NCBI GenBank assembly: GCA_964609245.1
Contig: CAZSSB010000001.1
Span: 1 to 64,000, forward strand
Source: JAFGCY01 sp964609245
GTDB lineage: Bacteria; 4484-113; JAFGCY01
DNA length: 64,000 bases
Direction: 5' to 3'
Shown here piece after piece: positions 16,524-26,081 of this stretch. A program made the position numbers and the translations under genes. The number at the start of each line of letters is the position of its first letter. Positions within the stretch are counted from its first letter, which is position 1. The notes under the pieces are model-generated. The model was not told the DNA's origin. It ran no database searches and was given only the letters and a program-made list of their open reading frames with translations.

Positions 16524-19500
16524 CTACTCCAGCACTGCGTACTTCAGAGCAGTGTTGACGCTGTGGCAGTAGCTCATGGCCGGATGTCCGTTCAGCGAGA
16601 TCATATCGCCGCCGAAGCTGCCCCAGCCGATGTTGGAGTCCGTCGAGTCGATTAGCTGCCCGGCCGGCCAGCTGGAGCCGGTAGCGTCATTGGCGCGGAA
16701 GTACATCACATCGTGCTCCGAGCAGGTCACGAGGCCGATCGCCGGCCGGCCGTCGATCGTCACCAGGCCCAGCACCGTACGACCGCCCTGCTGGATCAGA
16801 ACTGATGGCGTCGTCCACGCAGTGCCGTTCTGGTCGGAGGAGCGCTTGTAGCGGACCTCGAAGTAGCCGGGGCTGGCGACGAAGGCTACCGCCGGGCGAC
16901 CGTCAATCACTGCCAGAGCGAGATCGCCGCCGCCTCCCTCCGTCTCATCGAACATCACCACCGGGGAGCCCCATTCGCTGCCGTCGGGCTTGATCGCCCG
17001 GACGTACAGCATGGCGCCGAGTGAATTGCCCCCCTGTGTGATCGTGTCCTCGTAGCACAGGGCCGGGTTGCCATTGACGATTATGAGCGGGCAGGTATAG
17101 CCGTACAGCGGCTGCGTCTTGGACACGAGCACCGGCTGCTTCCATGCTGTGCCCAGGTCATTGCTGGCCGGATAGAACTTGACTCCGACCATGTGCGTCG
17201 CAATCGCCGGTTTGCCGGCCACGTCCAGCAGTCCGAGGCCCGGGCCGGCACCGCCAGGCACGGCCGTCACGAACGGATTCCACTGCGTGCCCTCGCTGTT
17301 CTTGGCGACGGCATACGTCGGGTTGCCGCTCTTGCAGCCGCAAAAGCCGATACCGGGCACGCTGCCGTCGATCAGCGCCAGGTCGACCGAGTATGCGGCA
17401 ACGCCGGGGTCTGCAATCGCGCCAAGATTGGCCGGCGTCTGCCACCCGCCGACGCCCAGCGGATTGGTGGAACGGATGTACTTGAGGCTGCGGCTCTGGT
17501 ACTCATAGTAGGCAATACCCGGAGCGCCGTTGATGTCAGCCAGCGAGTTGAACCAGCCGGCCCAGCCTACTGGATCAAGCGTCGTGACATACCAGCCTTT
17601 GGTGCCGTGAATGGTGACCACTGCGTCGCCCTTGCCCCCCATGCTGTCCTTGACCCGCAGGCGCACCTTCACCGGTCCGCTCCAGATCATCGAGAACTGC
17701 CAGCTCGTCGGCGTCCCGGTGCCGGTCTCATCGTAGGTGCCGTCGTTGAAGAGGTCCCAGCCCCAGGCCACGATCGTCCCGTCTGTATCATAGGACGCCG
17801 AGCCATCCAGCGTGACGGTGAACGGGCAGGTGCCGCTGGTGGGGCTGGCAGCAATCTTCGCGACCGGGTAGTGGTTGCCGCTGCAAAGCATCCAGGTGGT
17901 GTCCTGGGCGCCGAGGTTGTCCGTGACCCGCAGCTTGACCCGGTGATCGCCCGGCTGCTCGCAGAGCCACTGCCAGTATGCATTGGTGTCACCATCGATC
18001 TCAAAAGCGCCATCGCCATCCAGGTCCCACTCGTAACGCACGATGGTGCCGTCGGGGTCGTAGCTCTGGGAGCCGTCGAGATAGACCGTGAATGACGGAT
18101 TGCCGGACGTCGGGCTGCCTGTCAGGACTGCGACCGGGCGCTGGTTCAGGCTGGCGACGTTGATGCAGACGGTATCGATGTCGAACAACCCGGTGTCGTC
18201 GGTAGCCTTCACCGCAGCGTTGAAGATTCCCGACTCTGAGTACTCGTAGTCAATCGTGGGCAGCGGGCCCGAAGTGACTTCGAAGTCGCCGTCACCATCG
18301 AGATCCCACTCGTAGAGCTCAATCGCACCGTCCGGATCGGAACTGCCGGCGGCATCGAAGTGGACTGATTCGTTGATCGCAGCGTCGAGCGGGTCGGCGG
18401 TCAGCTCCGCCTGCGGCGGCTGGCCCGGCTCGCCGACCACCACGGTGGTCTCGGCGATCGCCTCCGCGCCCTGGCCATCGACGACGCGCACGCGCACCAG
18501 GTAGACTCCCGCCTGGTCGAAGGCGAAGTACCTGACCGGCTCGGAGCTCATGCTGTCCTCGAAGATCCCGTCACCGTCCATGTCCCAGTCGATGCCTTCA
18601 ATCGCCCCGTGGGGGTCATAGCTGCGGGTCGAGTCGAACGTGATCTCCTCGAGCATCTCGGCCCGCGAGGGATAGGCGTCCAGCATCGCGACCGGCGGGA
18701 AGTTGATCTCGTCCAGGCAGATCGCGTATTTGACCTGCGAGTTGGTCTCGTCGAGGTAGCTGATCGCCGGGAACTCATCGACCATCAGCAGCCGGGTCGC
18801 GCGCCCCACGCTGTCCATGCTCTCCACCGCCTCCGGAGTGCCCCAGGCGCTGCCAACCGGATCCAGGGCTCGGACGTAGAGCAGATCGGCGGTCTCCGGA
18901 CCGGCATAGTAGCTGATCGCCGGCTGGCCGCGCACGACTGCCAGGCAGGTGTCCAGATGAGCTACCGCGCCGAAACGGGTATCCACGCTGAGCGGGCTCA
19001 TCCAGGTGGAGCCGGCTTCATCGCCGGCGCGCACGTATGCGAGGCCACTGTCGTCGAGGTACGAGATCGCGGGAAAGCCGTCGACCTCGCAGAGCGAGGC
19101 ATAGCGTCCCACATCCGCGCCGGTGCTGACGGTTGCCGGCATGCTCCAGGTGCTGCCCAGCGGATCCTGGGCGCGCACATAGCGCAGCTCGGCAGTGCCC
19201 GGATGATGGAAAGCTACCGCCGGATGGCCTGCGACAACCGCGGGTGTACTGAATGAGCCGGCGACGGCTTCATCGGAGCCAAGGTCAGCAAGCACCTGGG
19301 GCGTACCCCAGGCTTCACCAGCGAGATCATCAGCCCGCACGTACATCAGTTGCTGGCTGCTCAGGTCCTGATAGCAGACCGCCGGGTGGCCGTCCACCAG
19401 CCACAGGTGGCAGTCCCAGCCTCCAGCAGCTGTGCTGGCCAGCTGCACCGGAGTGCCCCAGGTAGTACCGGCTGGATCGGCGGCGCGAGCGAAGTACACA

Positions 19501-20807
19501 CCGCCCGCCGAGTCGTGGTGGCTGACCGCCGGGTGGCCGGCGACTTCCGCCAGCGAGCTGGCGAAGTGCGCGCTGGCGCTGTCGGAGACCACCACTTCGC
19601 TGGCCCACACCTGGCCCGTTGGATCCAGCGCGCGCTGGTAGACCAGCTGCTCCTCGTCAGAATCTGCATACAGCACGGCGGGCAGTCCGCCGATCACCGC
19701 CAGCGAGCAGTAGTTCATGCTGGCATCGACGGTCGCGAAAGCCGAGACGTTGCGCAGCTGCCAGCTGCAGCCGCGCGGCTGCTGGGGCGTGCTGGGCGTG
19801 CCCTGCGCCTCCTCGTCCACCGGGCGGACCCAGACGATCTGGTCGGGGTCGGGCTCGGGGTGCTCGAAGAAGAACCGCAGTCGTTCACCCAGCGGGTTGC
19901 CGATGTGGTCGCCGAACGGTACGAAACCGATCGGGGCCACGCTGGTCGGTTCATCATTGGCGCTCGGCAGGCTGTCCGGAGTGGGTCCGGCGTACACCTC
20001 GTAGCCCTGCACCCGCCGCGCGAAGTTGGCGCCGATCGGCGTGATGTCAGAGACGTTCAGCTCGCCGTTGGAGTCGCCGTCGACAACCGCCAGCGCACTC
20101 TCAGGGTCGAAGGGCCCCTTGGCCCCGAAATTGGCACCCAGCGGGGTCAGGTCGGTGACGCCGACCTCGCTGTTCTGGTCGTAGTCGCCGGTGCAGAAGT
20201 AGCGCCAGCTCAGTGCCTGACTGGTTGGATCCCAGTGCGCCTCGGTGCCGGACGCGTCATTGACAGGCGGCATGCTGGCCTGGCGCGGGGTGAAGGGGCG
20301 TAGTGCGAACCGCACCGTTGCCAGCACTCCCTCGCCGCTGAAACCGTCCCGGTTGCGGTAGTCCGTCAACACCTCGCCGTAGTGCACACTGCCGGGCTCG
20401 GCCAGGATTGCCAGCTCAAGGCTGCCCGGGTCCTCGACCGCCGGCAGAGTATCTGCTGATTCACCGTCCGCCCCGGTCAGCAGGCCCGTACCGGTTGCCG
20501 CCAGCGGATCGTAGCGACCGGCATCGTAGCTCAGCACGAAGTAGCAGGCCTTCAGCCGCCGGGCGTCGGTCACGCGGACACTCACCTGCACACCCGCTGC
20601 CTGACGGTCCACGGCGATACTGAAGTCGCCGGCGGCCGCGCCATCGAGCAGCGACTCGTCCAGCAGCTGCAAAGTGAAGCCCTCCGCGGAGTCGACCCTG
20701 AGGTCAACCGCGCTGGAGCCCCCGCCGCCGCAGCCATTGGCTGTCAGCAACAGCCAGCCCGCAAGCACCAGCATGACCATTGAAATACGGGGCGCAATGC
20801 GTTTCAT
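16524..20807 (-). CDS. Giant lipoprotein: cohesin-like, dockerin-like, propeller repeats and four PKD domains
   Basis: A 1427-residue surface protein. The signal peptide is MLVLAGWLLLTANGC with lipidated Cys near residue 26. Residues about 40-175 resemble a cohesin fold (ACYFVLSYDAGRYDP). Residues about 200-265 carry a dockerin-like pair of calcium loops, GDYDQNSEVGVTDLTPLG and DGDSNGELNVSDITPIG. Two blocks of propeller-like repeats (for example DGHPAVCYQDLSSQQLMYVR) lie at about 350-690 and 1080-1420. Between them are four PKD domains with the hallmark SYDPDGTIVRYEWDLDGDG. The start is the ATG at 20807. It is likely an extracellular adhesion or scaffold protein. Having cohesin-like and dockerin-like parts in one chain is unusual. 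Confidence 0.85.
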   Translation of the reverse strand: MKRIAPRISMVMLVLAGWLLLTANGCGGGGSSAVDLRVDSAEGFTLQLLDESLLDGAAAGDFSIAVDRQAAGVQVSVRVTDARRLKACYFVLSYDAGRYDPLAATGTGLLTGADGESADTLPAVEDPGSLELAILAEPGSVHYGEVLTDYRNRDGFSGEGVLATVRFALRPFTPRQASMPPVNDASGTEAHWDPTSQALSWRYFCTGDYDQNSEVGVTDLTPLGANFGAKGPFDPESALAVVDGDSNGELNVSDITPIGANFARRVQGYEVYAGPTPDSLPSANDEPTSVAPIGFVPFGDHIGNPLGERLRFFFEHPEPDPDQIVWVRPVDEEAQGTPSTPQQPRGCSWQLRNVSAFATVDASMNYCSLAVIGGLPAVLYADSDEEQLVYQRALDPTGQVWASEVVVSDSASAHFASSLAEVAGHPAVSHHDSAGGVYFARAADPAGTTWGTPVQLASTAAGGWDCHLWLVDGHPAVCYQDLSSQQLMYVRADDLAGEAWGTPQVLADLGSDEAVAGSFSTPAVVAGHPAVAFHHPGTAELRYVRAQDPLGSTWSMPATVSTGADVGRYASLCEVDGFPAISYLDDSGLAYVRAGDEAGSTWMSPLSVDTRFGAVAHLDTCLAVVRGQPAISYYAGPETADLLYVRALDPVGSAWGTPEAVESMDSVGRATRLLMVDEFPAISYLDETNSQVKYAICLDEINFPPVAMLDAYPSRAEMLEEITFDSTRSYDPHGAIEGIDWDMDGDGIFEDSMSSEPVRYFAFDQAGVYLVRVRVVDGQGAEAIAETTVVVGEPGQPPQAELTADPLDAAINESVHFDAAGSSDPDGAIELYEWDLDGDGDFEVTSGPLPTIDYEYSESGIFNAAVKATDDTGLFDIDTVCINVASLNQRPVAVLTGSPTSGNPSFTVYLDGSQSYDPDGTIVRYEWDLDGDGAFEIDGDTNAYWQWLCEQPGDHRVKLRVTDNLGAQDTTWMLCSGNHYPVAKIAASPTSGTCPFTVTLDGSASYDTDGTIVAWGWDLFNDGTYDETGTGTPTSWQFSMIWSGPVKVRLRVKDSMGGKGDAVVTIHGTKGWYVTTLDPVGWAGWFNSLADINGAPGIAYYEYQSRSLKYIRSTNPLGVGGWQTPANLGAIADPGVAAYSVDLALIDGSVPGIGFCGCKSGNPTYAVAKNSEGTQWNPFVTAVPGGAGPGLGLLDVAGKPAIATHMVGVKFYPASNDLGTAWKQPVLVSKTQPLYGYTCPLIIVNGNPALCYEDTITQGGNSLGAMLYVRAIKPDGSEWGSPVVMFDETEGGGGDLALAVIDGRPAVAFVASPGYFEVRYKRSSDQNGTAWTTPSVLIQQGGRTVLGLVTIDGRPAIGLVTCSEHDVMYFRANDATGSSWPAGQLIDSTDSNIGWGSFGGDMISLNGHPAMSYCHSVNTALKYAVLE

Positions 20808-21090
20808 ACCGCTCTCCCTTGCGAGATTCTGTTCAGAGCATAGCAGCCAGGGCCGAACACGGCAAACCTGAGGCGCCGTGCGCGGGGTGCGAACCAGCGC
20901 ACGCGATTGGAGGCTACGCTCGGCGACTCCGCCGGGAAGGCGGCATGGTCAGCTTCCCGGCGACGCCCGCGGACGGCTGGCGACGCCCGCGGCCCGCGTC
21001 CGGGCTGCGACTGGCGCACCGGCGTTCATGCTAGAATGGAGGCCAATCCGGGCCTTGGTGCGGCCGGAGCGAGGAAGGCGGATTCAGGGC

Positions 21091-23367
21091 ATGAACGAAG
21101 AGTCCCACTCGGGCTGGGATCCGGTCAACGATCCCCAGTACGTACAGCATTTACTGCCGTTCCTGGCGCGGAAATACCGCTGGCTGATCCTGATCAGCTT
21201 CATCCTCGGCGGGCTAATCACTGGCCTGATCTCGCTGTTCCTGATGCCGGAGTACCGGAGTGCCGGCAGTATCCAGTTCGCCGGCGGCAGTGCGCCCGCC
21301 AGCCGGCTCAGCAGCATCCTGATGACGAGCTGGAACTCCGAGCTGGAGGACAAGAGCCTGACGATTCGCAGCCGCGAAATCGGCCGGCAGGTGATCGACG
21401 AGCTGGGGCTGCAGGTCAAGGTCTTCGATCTGCAGGGACCCGACGCGCCGCTTGCACGCCTGCGCCGGGTCTTCGTGCGCGGGGACAGCCTGAGCCGCCG
21501 TGATGAATTCACGCGCCTGACCATCCAGGATGCGACGGTCAGTGAAGACCTGCTGCGAGCAAGGGAGATTGTGCTCAGCGCGGATGAAGCCGGCAACTGG
21601 TCGGCGCTGGGTATGACCGGCGCAGCGGGCGAGCCCCTCGCGACCGGCTCGTTTGCCTTCACTCCCGTGTTCGGGCCCGGGCATCGGGCCGGCAACCGCT
21701 ACAAACTGATCGTGCTGCCCGAGGCCACCGTCTGGCAGGAGTACTTCAATGCCCTCTCGGCGGGACCGGCCAGCGGCAATGCGATGAGCACCCTGGCGGT
21801 GAGGTTCACCTACCACAACCCGGTCGTCGCGCAGCAGGTCGTCCAGCTGGTGCTGGACAAGTTCCTGGAGCTGAAGCGGGAGCAGACCTACGGCGCGACC
21901 GACGTGATGCTGAGTTTCATCCGGTCGGAGATCGACAAGGCAGAGCAGGAAGTGGACCGGCTCGCGCAGGAGCTGAGCGAACTGCAGGAGGAGACCGGTG
22001 TCTACAGCGTGGAGGATCAGGTCCGGGTTGAGCTCCAGGCGCTGACTGACCTGGCCGGACGCCGGACGTCCAAGCAGATCGAACTGAGGCAGCTGGACTA
22101 CTACGACTCGCTGATCAGCAGCGAGTCCTTCCTGACGACCGGTGACTTCGACCAGCTGCTGGACGTGTCGCCGGAACTGCAGGGCTCGTTCGGCACGATC
22201 GGCGAACTCGCGGTCCAGCTGACCGCCATGCGGGAAGCGAAAACCGACGAACACCCCGACGTCAAGGCGCTGCAGGCTGAGATCGAGCTGGCGGTGGCGC
22301 GGACGGCCGAGCACCTCAAGTCGCGGCGCAACTCCACCACGATCGAGCTTGGCCTGCTGGAGCGCGACATCGCCAAGTACACGGAGATGCTGGAGGACTC
22401 GCCGCTGGCGGGCGGAAAGGCGGGGCTGCTCAAGGCTGACATCCAGATGCAGCGGCAGATCCTCAGCACCTACAAGCAGCAAGAGGCGACCTCGATGGTC
22501 CAGCGCGCCGGCACGAACCTGGAGATGAACCTGCTGGATCGCGCCCACTTCCCGACGCGCCGCGACAAGCCGCGGGTCAAGTTCAACGCCGTCCTGGGTG
22601 CGATCAGCGCTCCGTTGTTCGTCGCCGTGATCCTGATCCTGCTGGAAGTCAGGATCCGCCGGTTCCGCAGCCTCAGGGACCTGCGCCTCGGCACCGGCCT
22701 GAAGGTGCTCAGCGTGCTGCCCGCGAGACCGGCACAGGAGCGCTGGGCGCCGGGGGACTACGACGCGAAGCAGGTCGAGCGGTTGAGCCGCTACCTCTTC
22801 GCCGGGACGCGCACGATCGGGATTGTCCACCTGGCGGGTCCGGCCGGCGGGTTCGACGTTGCCTGGATGCTCGGCGGCGCCTGGCCGACGTCCGGGCAGC
22901 GCGTGCTGCTGGTGGACGCGGATCCCGTCGGCGAGGCGCTGTCCGCCGCGTGCGAGGTGCAGCGGCTGCCGGCACTGACCGAGGTGGCGGCCCAGGGCGG
23001 TGAGGTGGCCGCCGCGGTGCACGCTGTCGATGAGCATCGAGGGATCGCCAGGCTGGGCAACCATGCCGTCAGGTCCGGACAACTGGACGCACTGCTGGCG
23101 AAGCTGCACGAGACCTACCGCGCCGTGCTGATCTGCCTGCCGGCGCCCCAGGCCTGGACGCCACAGGCGGTGGAGATTGCACCGCCCGGACTCGTGCTGA
23201 GCCTCCCGCAGGGCTACTGCAGTATCGATGAAATCCGGCAGGTGTGCGCATCCGCGACGGAGCAATCGCGCGCAATCAACAGCGTGGTGGTCACCCACTA
23301 CTCGCGGCAGCGCGACTACCTGGCCAAAGAGGAACTCCGCTTTGTCATCATCAGCCCTGGAGGCTAG
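21091..23367 (+). CDS. Polysaccharide chain-length determinant (Wzz/PCP) with degenerate tyrosine-kinase-like domain
   Basis: A 758-residue inner-membrane polysaccharide co-polymerase. Membrane helices lie at about residues 28-50 and 497-518 and enclose a large periplasmic region with long coiled coils (about 270-470). The start ATG at 21091 follows GAGGAAGG. The cytoplasmic C-terminus looks like a BY-kinase: Walker-B-like LLVDADP is kept, but the Walker A position reads AGPAGGFDVAW without the Lys-Ser/Thr pair, so ATP binding is doubtful and there is no clear tyrosine cluster. It opens the exopolysaccharide locus and overlaps the next gene. It probably sets chain length or regulates export without kinase activity. 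Confidence 0.85.
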   Translation: MNEESHSGWDPVNDPQYVQHLLPFLARKYRWLILISFILGGLITGLISLFLMPEYRSAGSIQFAGGSAPASRLSSILMTSWNSELEDKSLTIRSREIGRQVIDELGLQVKVFDLQGPDAPLARLRRVFVRGDSLSRRDEFTRLTIQDATVSEDLLRAREIVLSADEAGNWSALGMTGAAGEPLATGSFAFTPVFGPGHRAGNRYKLIVLPEATVWQEYFNALSAGPASGNAMSTLAVRFTYHNPVVAQQVVQLVLDKFLELKREQTYGATDVMLSFIRSEIDKAEQEVDRLAQELSELQEETGVYSVEDQVRVELQALTDLAGRRTSKQIELRQLDYYDSLISSESFLTTGDFDQLLDVSPELQGSFGTIGELAVQLTAMREAKTDEHPDVKALQAEIELAVARTAEHLKSRRNSTTIELGLLERDIAKYTEMLEDSPLAGGKAGLLKADIQMQRQILSTYKQQEATSMVQRAGTNLEMNLLDRAHFPTRRDKPRVKFNAVLGAISAPLFVAVILILLEVRIRRFRSLRDLRLGTGLKVLSVLPARPAQERWAPGDYDAKQVERLSRYLFAGTRTIGIVHLAGPAGGFDVAWMLGGAWPTSGQRVLLVDADPVGEALSAACEVQRLPALTEVAAQGGEVAAAVHAVDEHRGIARLGNHAVRSGQLDALLAKLHETYRAVLICLPAPQAWTPQAVEIAPPGLVLSLPQGYCSIDEIRQVCASATEQSRAINSVVVTHYSRQRDYLAKEELRFVIISPGG

Positions 23368-24697
23368 ACCGGGCAGCAGGCCGCTGGCGGCGACGCCATC
23401 CATCATCCGGCTTGCGCTGCATCCGCTGGAGGTCATCCTGCTGGCGCTCAGCCTGGTCGGCGGCTCGCTCAATATGAGCACCAACCGCGCGGTCTCATAC
23501 GTCGGCTTCGGGCTGATCACGCTGGCGCTGCTGTATGCCTGCTACCTGCTCATCGGGCGACTGCTGGCCGGCGCGAAGTGGCCGCGCGAGCTGAGGCCCG
23601 TGGTCTTCTGGGGCTGCCTGCTGGGCTGGCTGTACCTGATCACGCTCATGCTCCACGGGCAGCTGAGCGGCATCCTGTTCTCGACGGGGCGTCTGTGGCT
23701 GTTCCTGGGTTTCATGCTGCTCGTCGCCTGCGTTGACTGGAAGGCGGCGTATCTGCAAATCCTGGCCGCGTGGCTGGGCGGCTGGGTGGTGGTGCTGAGC
23801 GTCTGGTGGGCCGCTGCTGGTTTCCCCAGGGGCTTCAAAGCCTATTTGGTCAGCGGCAACGGCCTGGGACCGTTTGCCGCGCTCGCCCTGTTCTTCCTCG
23901 GCCTCGCCTGGCTGATGACGAGTCAGCGCTGGCCGCGCCTGGTATACGCCGGGCTGTCCGTCCTCAGCCTCGGATTGCTCTGGGGCTCCAGTGCCCGATC
24001 GGCGATGCTCGCCGTCGTCATTGCGCTGCTGGTTTACGCGCTCTGGCCGTGGCTGAGCCGCCGGCGCCTGCGCATGCATCTCGTCTGGATTGTGCTGCTG
24101 TGCATCGTGGCCAGTGCCTATGTGATTTATCCGCTGGTCAGGACTCAGCCGGTGTACGATCAGCTGCAGTCGCTGAGCCTGCAGCTGACCAGCAAGAACG
24201 TCTACTCCGGCCGGGATGTGATGTGGATCCTCGTGCTGAGGAAGATTCAGGAGCGGCCCTTGTTGGGCTACGGCCCGATGGCCGAGCCGCGAAAGCTCTT
24301 CGCCACGGACCACCGGGCCTACAGCACCTACTTACTCATCGCGCTGCAGGTTGGTCTGATCGGACTGGCGCTGTTCATACTCCTGCTGAACGCGATCTGG
24401 AACGGATTCTGGTCCGGCCGGAACCATCCCGCGGTCCGGATCGCCGCTGCCGCTCTGGTATTCATCGTCGTGCACGATATCTTCGAGGCGCATTTTACCC
24501 AGGGCAACGCGGCGCTGGGCATTCTCATGTGGATGAGCATCGGCATCGGGCTTGCATATAGCTGGCAGAATCGCGAACAAGGCGCAATCGAGCCCACGGA
24601 TGCGTGTCCTCCGCTGCGCACCACGCGCAGGCCGGTAGCGGTCGCGCAGTCGACCAGCCCGGAGCAGCTTCGAGGCCGGGGCCAACCACCCGGATAA
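23342..24697 (+). CDS. O-antigen ligase/polymerase family protein (Wzy/WaaL-like)
   Basis: A polytopic membrane protein of about 451 residues with 10-12 hydrophobic segments. The Wzy_C region is recognisable in YSGRDVMWILVLRKIQERP followed by LLGYGPMAEP and HRAYSTYLLIALQVGLIG. It is expected to polymerise or ligate undecaprenyl-linked repeat units in the periplasm. The most economical start is TTG at 23342, overlapping the Wzz gene by 26 bases after GAGGA; the frame remains open upstream inside the Wzz gene, so this start is uncertain. A polar, probably disordered tail follows about residue 420. It is part of the 21-27.6 kb exopolysaccharide locus. Confidence 0.82.
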   Translation: MSSSALEARPGSRPLAATPSIIRLALHPLEVILLALSLVGGSLNMSTNRAVSYVGFGLITLALLYACYLLIGRLLAGAKWPRELRPVVFWGCLLGWLYLITLMLHGQLSGILFSTGRLWLFLGFMLLVACVDWKAAYLQILAAWLGGWVVVLSVWWAAAGFPRGFKAYLVSGNGLGPFAALALFFLGLAWLMTSQRWPRLVYAGLSVLSLGLLWGSSARSAMLAVVIALLVYALWPWLSRRRLRMHLVWIVLLCIVASAYVIYPLVRTQPVYDQLQSLSLQLTSKNVYSGRDVMWILVLRKIQERPLLGYGPMAEPRKLFATDHRAYSTYLLIALQVGLIGLALFILLLNAIWNGFWSGRNHPAVRIAAAALVFIVVHDIFEAHFTQGNAALGILMWMSIGIGLAYSWQNREQGAIEPTDACPPLRTTRRPVAVAQSTSPEQLRGRGQPPG

Positions 24698-24735
24698 TCT
24701 GGCGACCCGTGCGCTTGTCCGCAGGGCGTGTATTG

Positions 24736-24741
24736 TATAAT
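24736..24741 (+). promoter_or_regulatory. Possible -10 element before the flippase gene
   Basis: Consensus TATAAT 22 bases before the preferred ATG at 24764. The -35 region is weak (TTGTCC at 24715-24720, 15-base spacing). It lies inside the longer reading frame starting at 24728, which argues against that start. Confidence 0.4.
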
Positions 24742-24763
24742 GTGTTCACGTCGGCCGGATTTC

Positions 24764-26059
24764 ATGTCAACGATGTTCATTCAGCTGCCCCCAATGAACC
24801 TCCTGCGGCCCACATCCGTTTACTTCCTGGGTGAGGTTCTCAATCGACTTGTTCCCTTTCTGCTGATTCCGGTCCTGACACGCTATCTCACGCCTGACGA
24901 ATACGGGATCGTTGGGCTATTTGCCGTCGTCCTCGGCATCATCGGACCCCTGAGTCATCTCAATCTGGCCGGAGCTGTCGGCCGTTTCTACTTCGAACGC
25001 GAAGCAAGCATCAGCGACTTCCCCAACTTCATCGCCAATTGCCTGTACTTGAGCACTGCCGGCGCGATTGTGATCGGCCTGCTGGCACTGACATTTGCTG
25101 ATCCAATCGGCAGTCTGTCATCGTTTCCACCCTCCTGGCTGTGGAGCGTGATCGTCGTCAGTTACGGCAACTCCCTGGGCCTGGTCATTCTCGGCCTGTG
25201 GCAGATGCGTCAGCAGGCCAGGCCGTACATTCTGTTCATGTTCCTGCGGACGGTGATGAATTTCGGGCTGGCGATCACCCTGGTTGTGTACTACGGATTC
25301 AACTGGACCGGTCCGATTGTCGCGCAGGTGCTGTCGATGTCGATCTTCGGGGTGGTTGCCATCTGGCTCCTGGTGCGGGGAGGCTGGATCAAGCTGGGTT
25401 GGAACAGGCAGTACGCCAAGCTGGCGCTGAGCTTCGGCTTGCCGCTGATCCCCCATGCGATTGGCTCACTGCTGGTCGCACTTGTTGACCGCGTGTTTAT
25501 TTCGCATGCCTGCGGCCTGGCCGGCGTGGGAATCTATACCGTCAGTTACCAGATCTCGATGGTGGTGCTGTTCGCAACCGACAGCTTCAATCGGGCATGG
25601 GTGCCGTGGTTCTATCAGAAACTGACCGAGCGCGATCCGCGGACACTGGCGAGGATTGTGAGGGCGACCTACTTCTATTTCCTTGCGGTATTGACCGCGA
25701 CGGTGTTGTTCGGGTTGCTGATACCGCCTGCACTCAAGTACTTCGTCGGTGTGCAGTACGCGGAGTCGAGCAAGTATGTGCTGCTGCTGGCCATTGCGTT
25801 CGCGTTTCAGGCGATGTACAAGATGGTAACCAACTACATATTCTTCAGCAAGCGAACGTATCTTCTCGCCTACATTACCGGCGCGGTCGCGGTATTCAAT
25901 ATCTCGCTGTGTATCCTGCTAATCCCCCGGTATCATCTTTACGGTGCGGCGGTGGCGACATTGCTGAGCTATCTGGCCACATTCATCGTGACCTGGATTG
26001 TGGCTGCCAGATGCTATGCGATGCCGTGGAGGTTGAGTCGTCAGCCGGCACGAGCGTGA
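24764..26059 (+). CDS. Polysaccharide flippase (Wzx/PST family)
   Basis: A 431-residue protein with about 12-14 membrane segments, beginning with RPTSVYFLGEVLNRLVPFLL and LTRYLTPDEYGIVGLFAV, the usual start of MOP-superfamily polysaccharide transporters. It is expected to flip lipid-linked oligosaccharide units across the inner membrane. ATG at 24764 is preferred because the upstream ATG at 24728 precedes a TATAAT hexamer; ATG at 24794 is also possible. The gene is visibly lower in GC than its neighbours in parts (for example 25861-25980), as is common for flippase genes. It lies between the Wzy-like gene and a putative glycosyltransferase. Confidence 0.88.
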   Translation: MSTMFIQLPPMNLLRPTSVYFLGEVLNRLVPFLLIPVLTRYLTPDEYGIVGLFAVVLGIIGPLSHLNLAGAVGRFYFEREASISDFPNFIANCLYLSTAGAIVIGLLALTFADPIGSLSSFPPSWLWSVIVVSYGNSLGLVILGLWQMRQQARPYILFMFLRTVMNFGLAITLVVYYGFNWTGPIVAQVLSMSIFGVVAIWLLVRGGWIKLGWNRQYAKLALSFGLPLIPHAIGSLLVALVDRVFISHACGLAGVGIYTVSYQISMVVLFATDSFNRAWVPWFYQKLTERDPRTLARIVRATYFYFLAVLTATVLFGLLIPPALKYFVGVQYAESSKYVLLLAIAFAFQAMYKMVTNYIFFSKRTYLLAYITGAVAVFNISLCILLIPRYHLYGAAVATLLSYLATFIVTWIVAARCYAMPWRLSRQPARA

Positions 26060-26081
26060 TGAATCGAAGGTGACGAAGGGC

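Noticed and set aside
21214..23520. A 768-residue frame opposite the Wzz gene
   Set aside because: Antisense shadow of a gene with obvious domains; its own translation has no hydrophobic pattern or motif.
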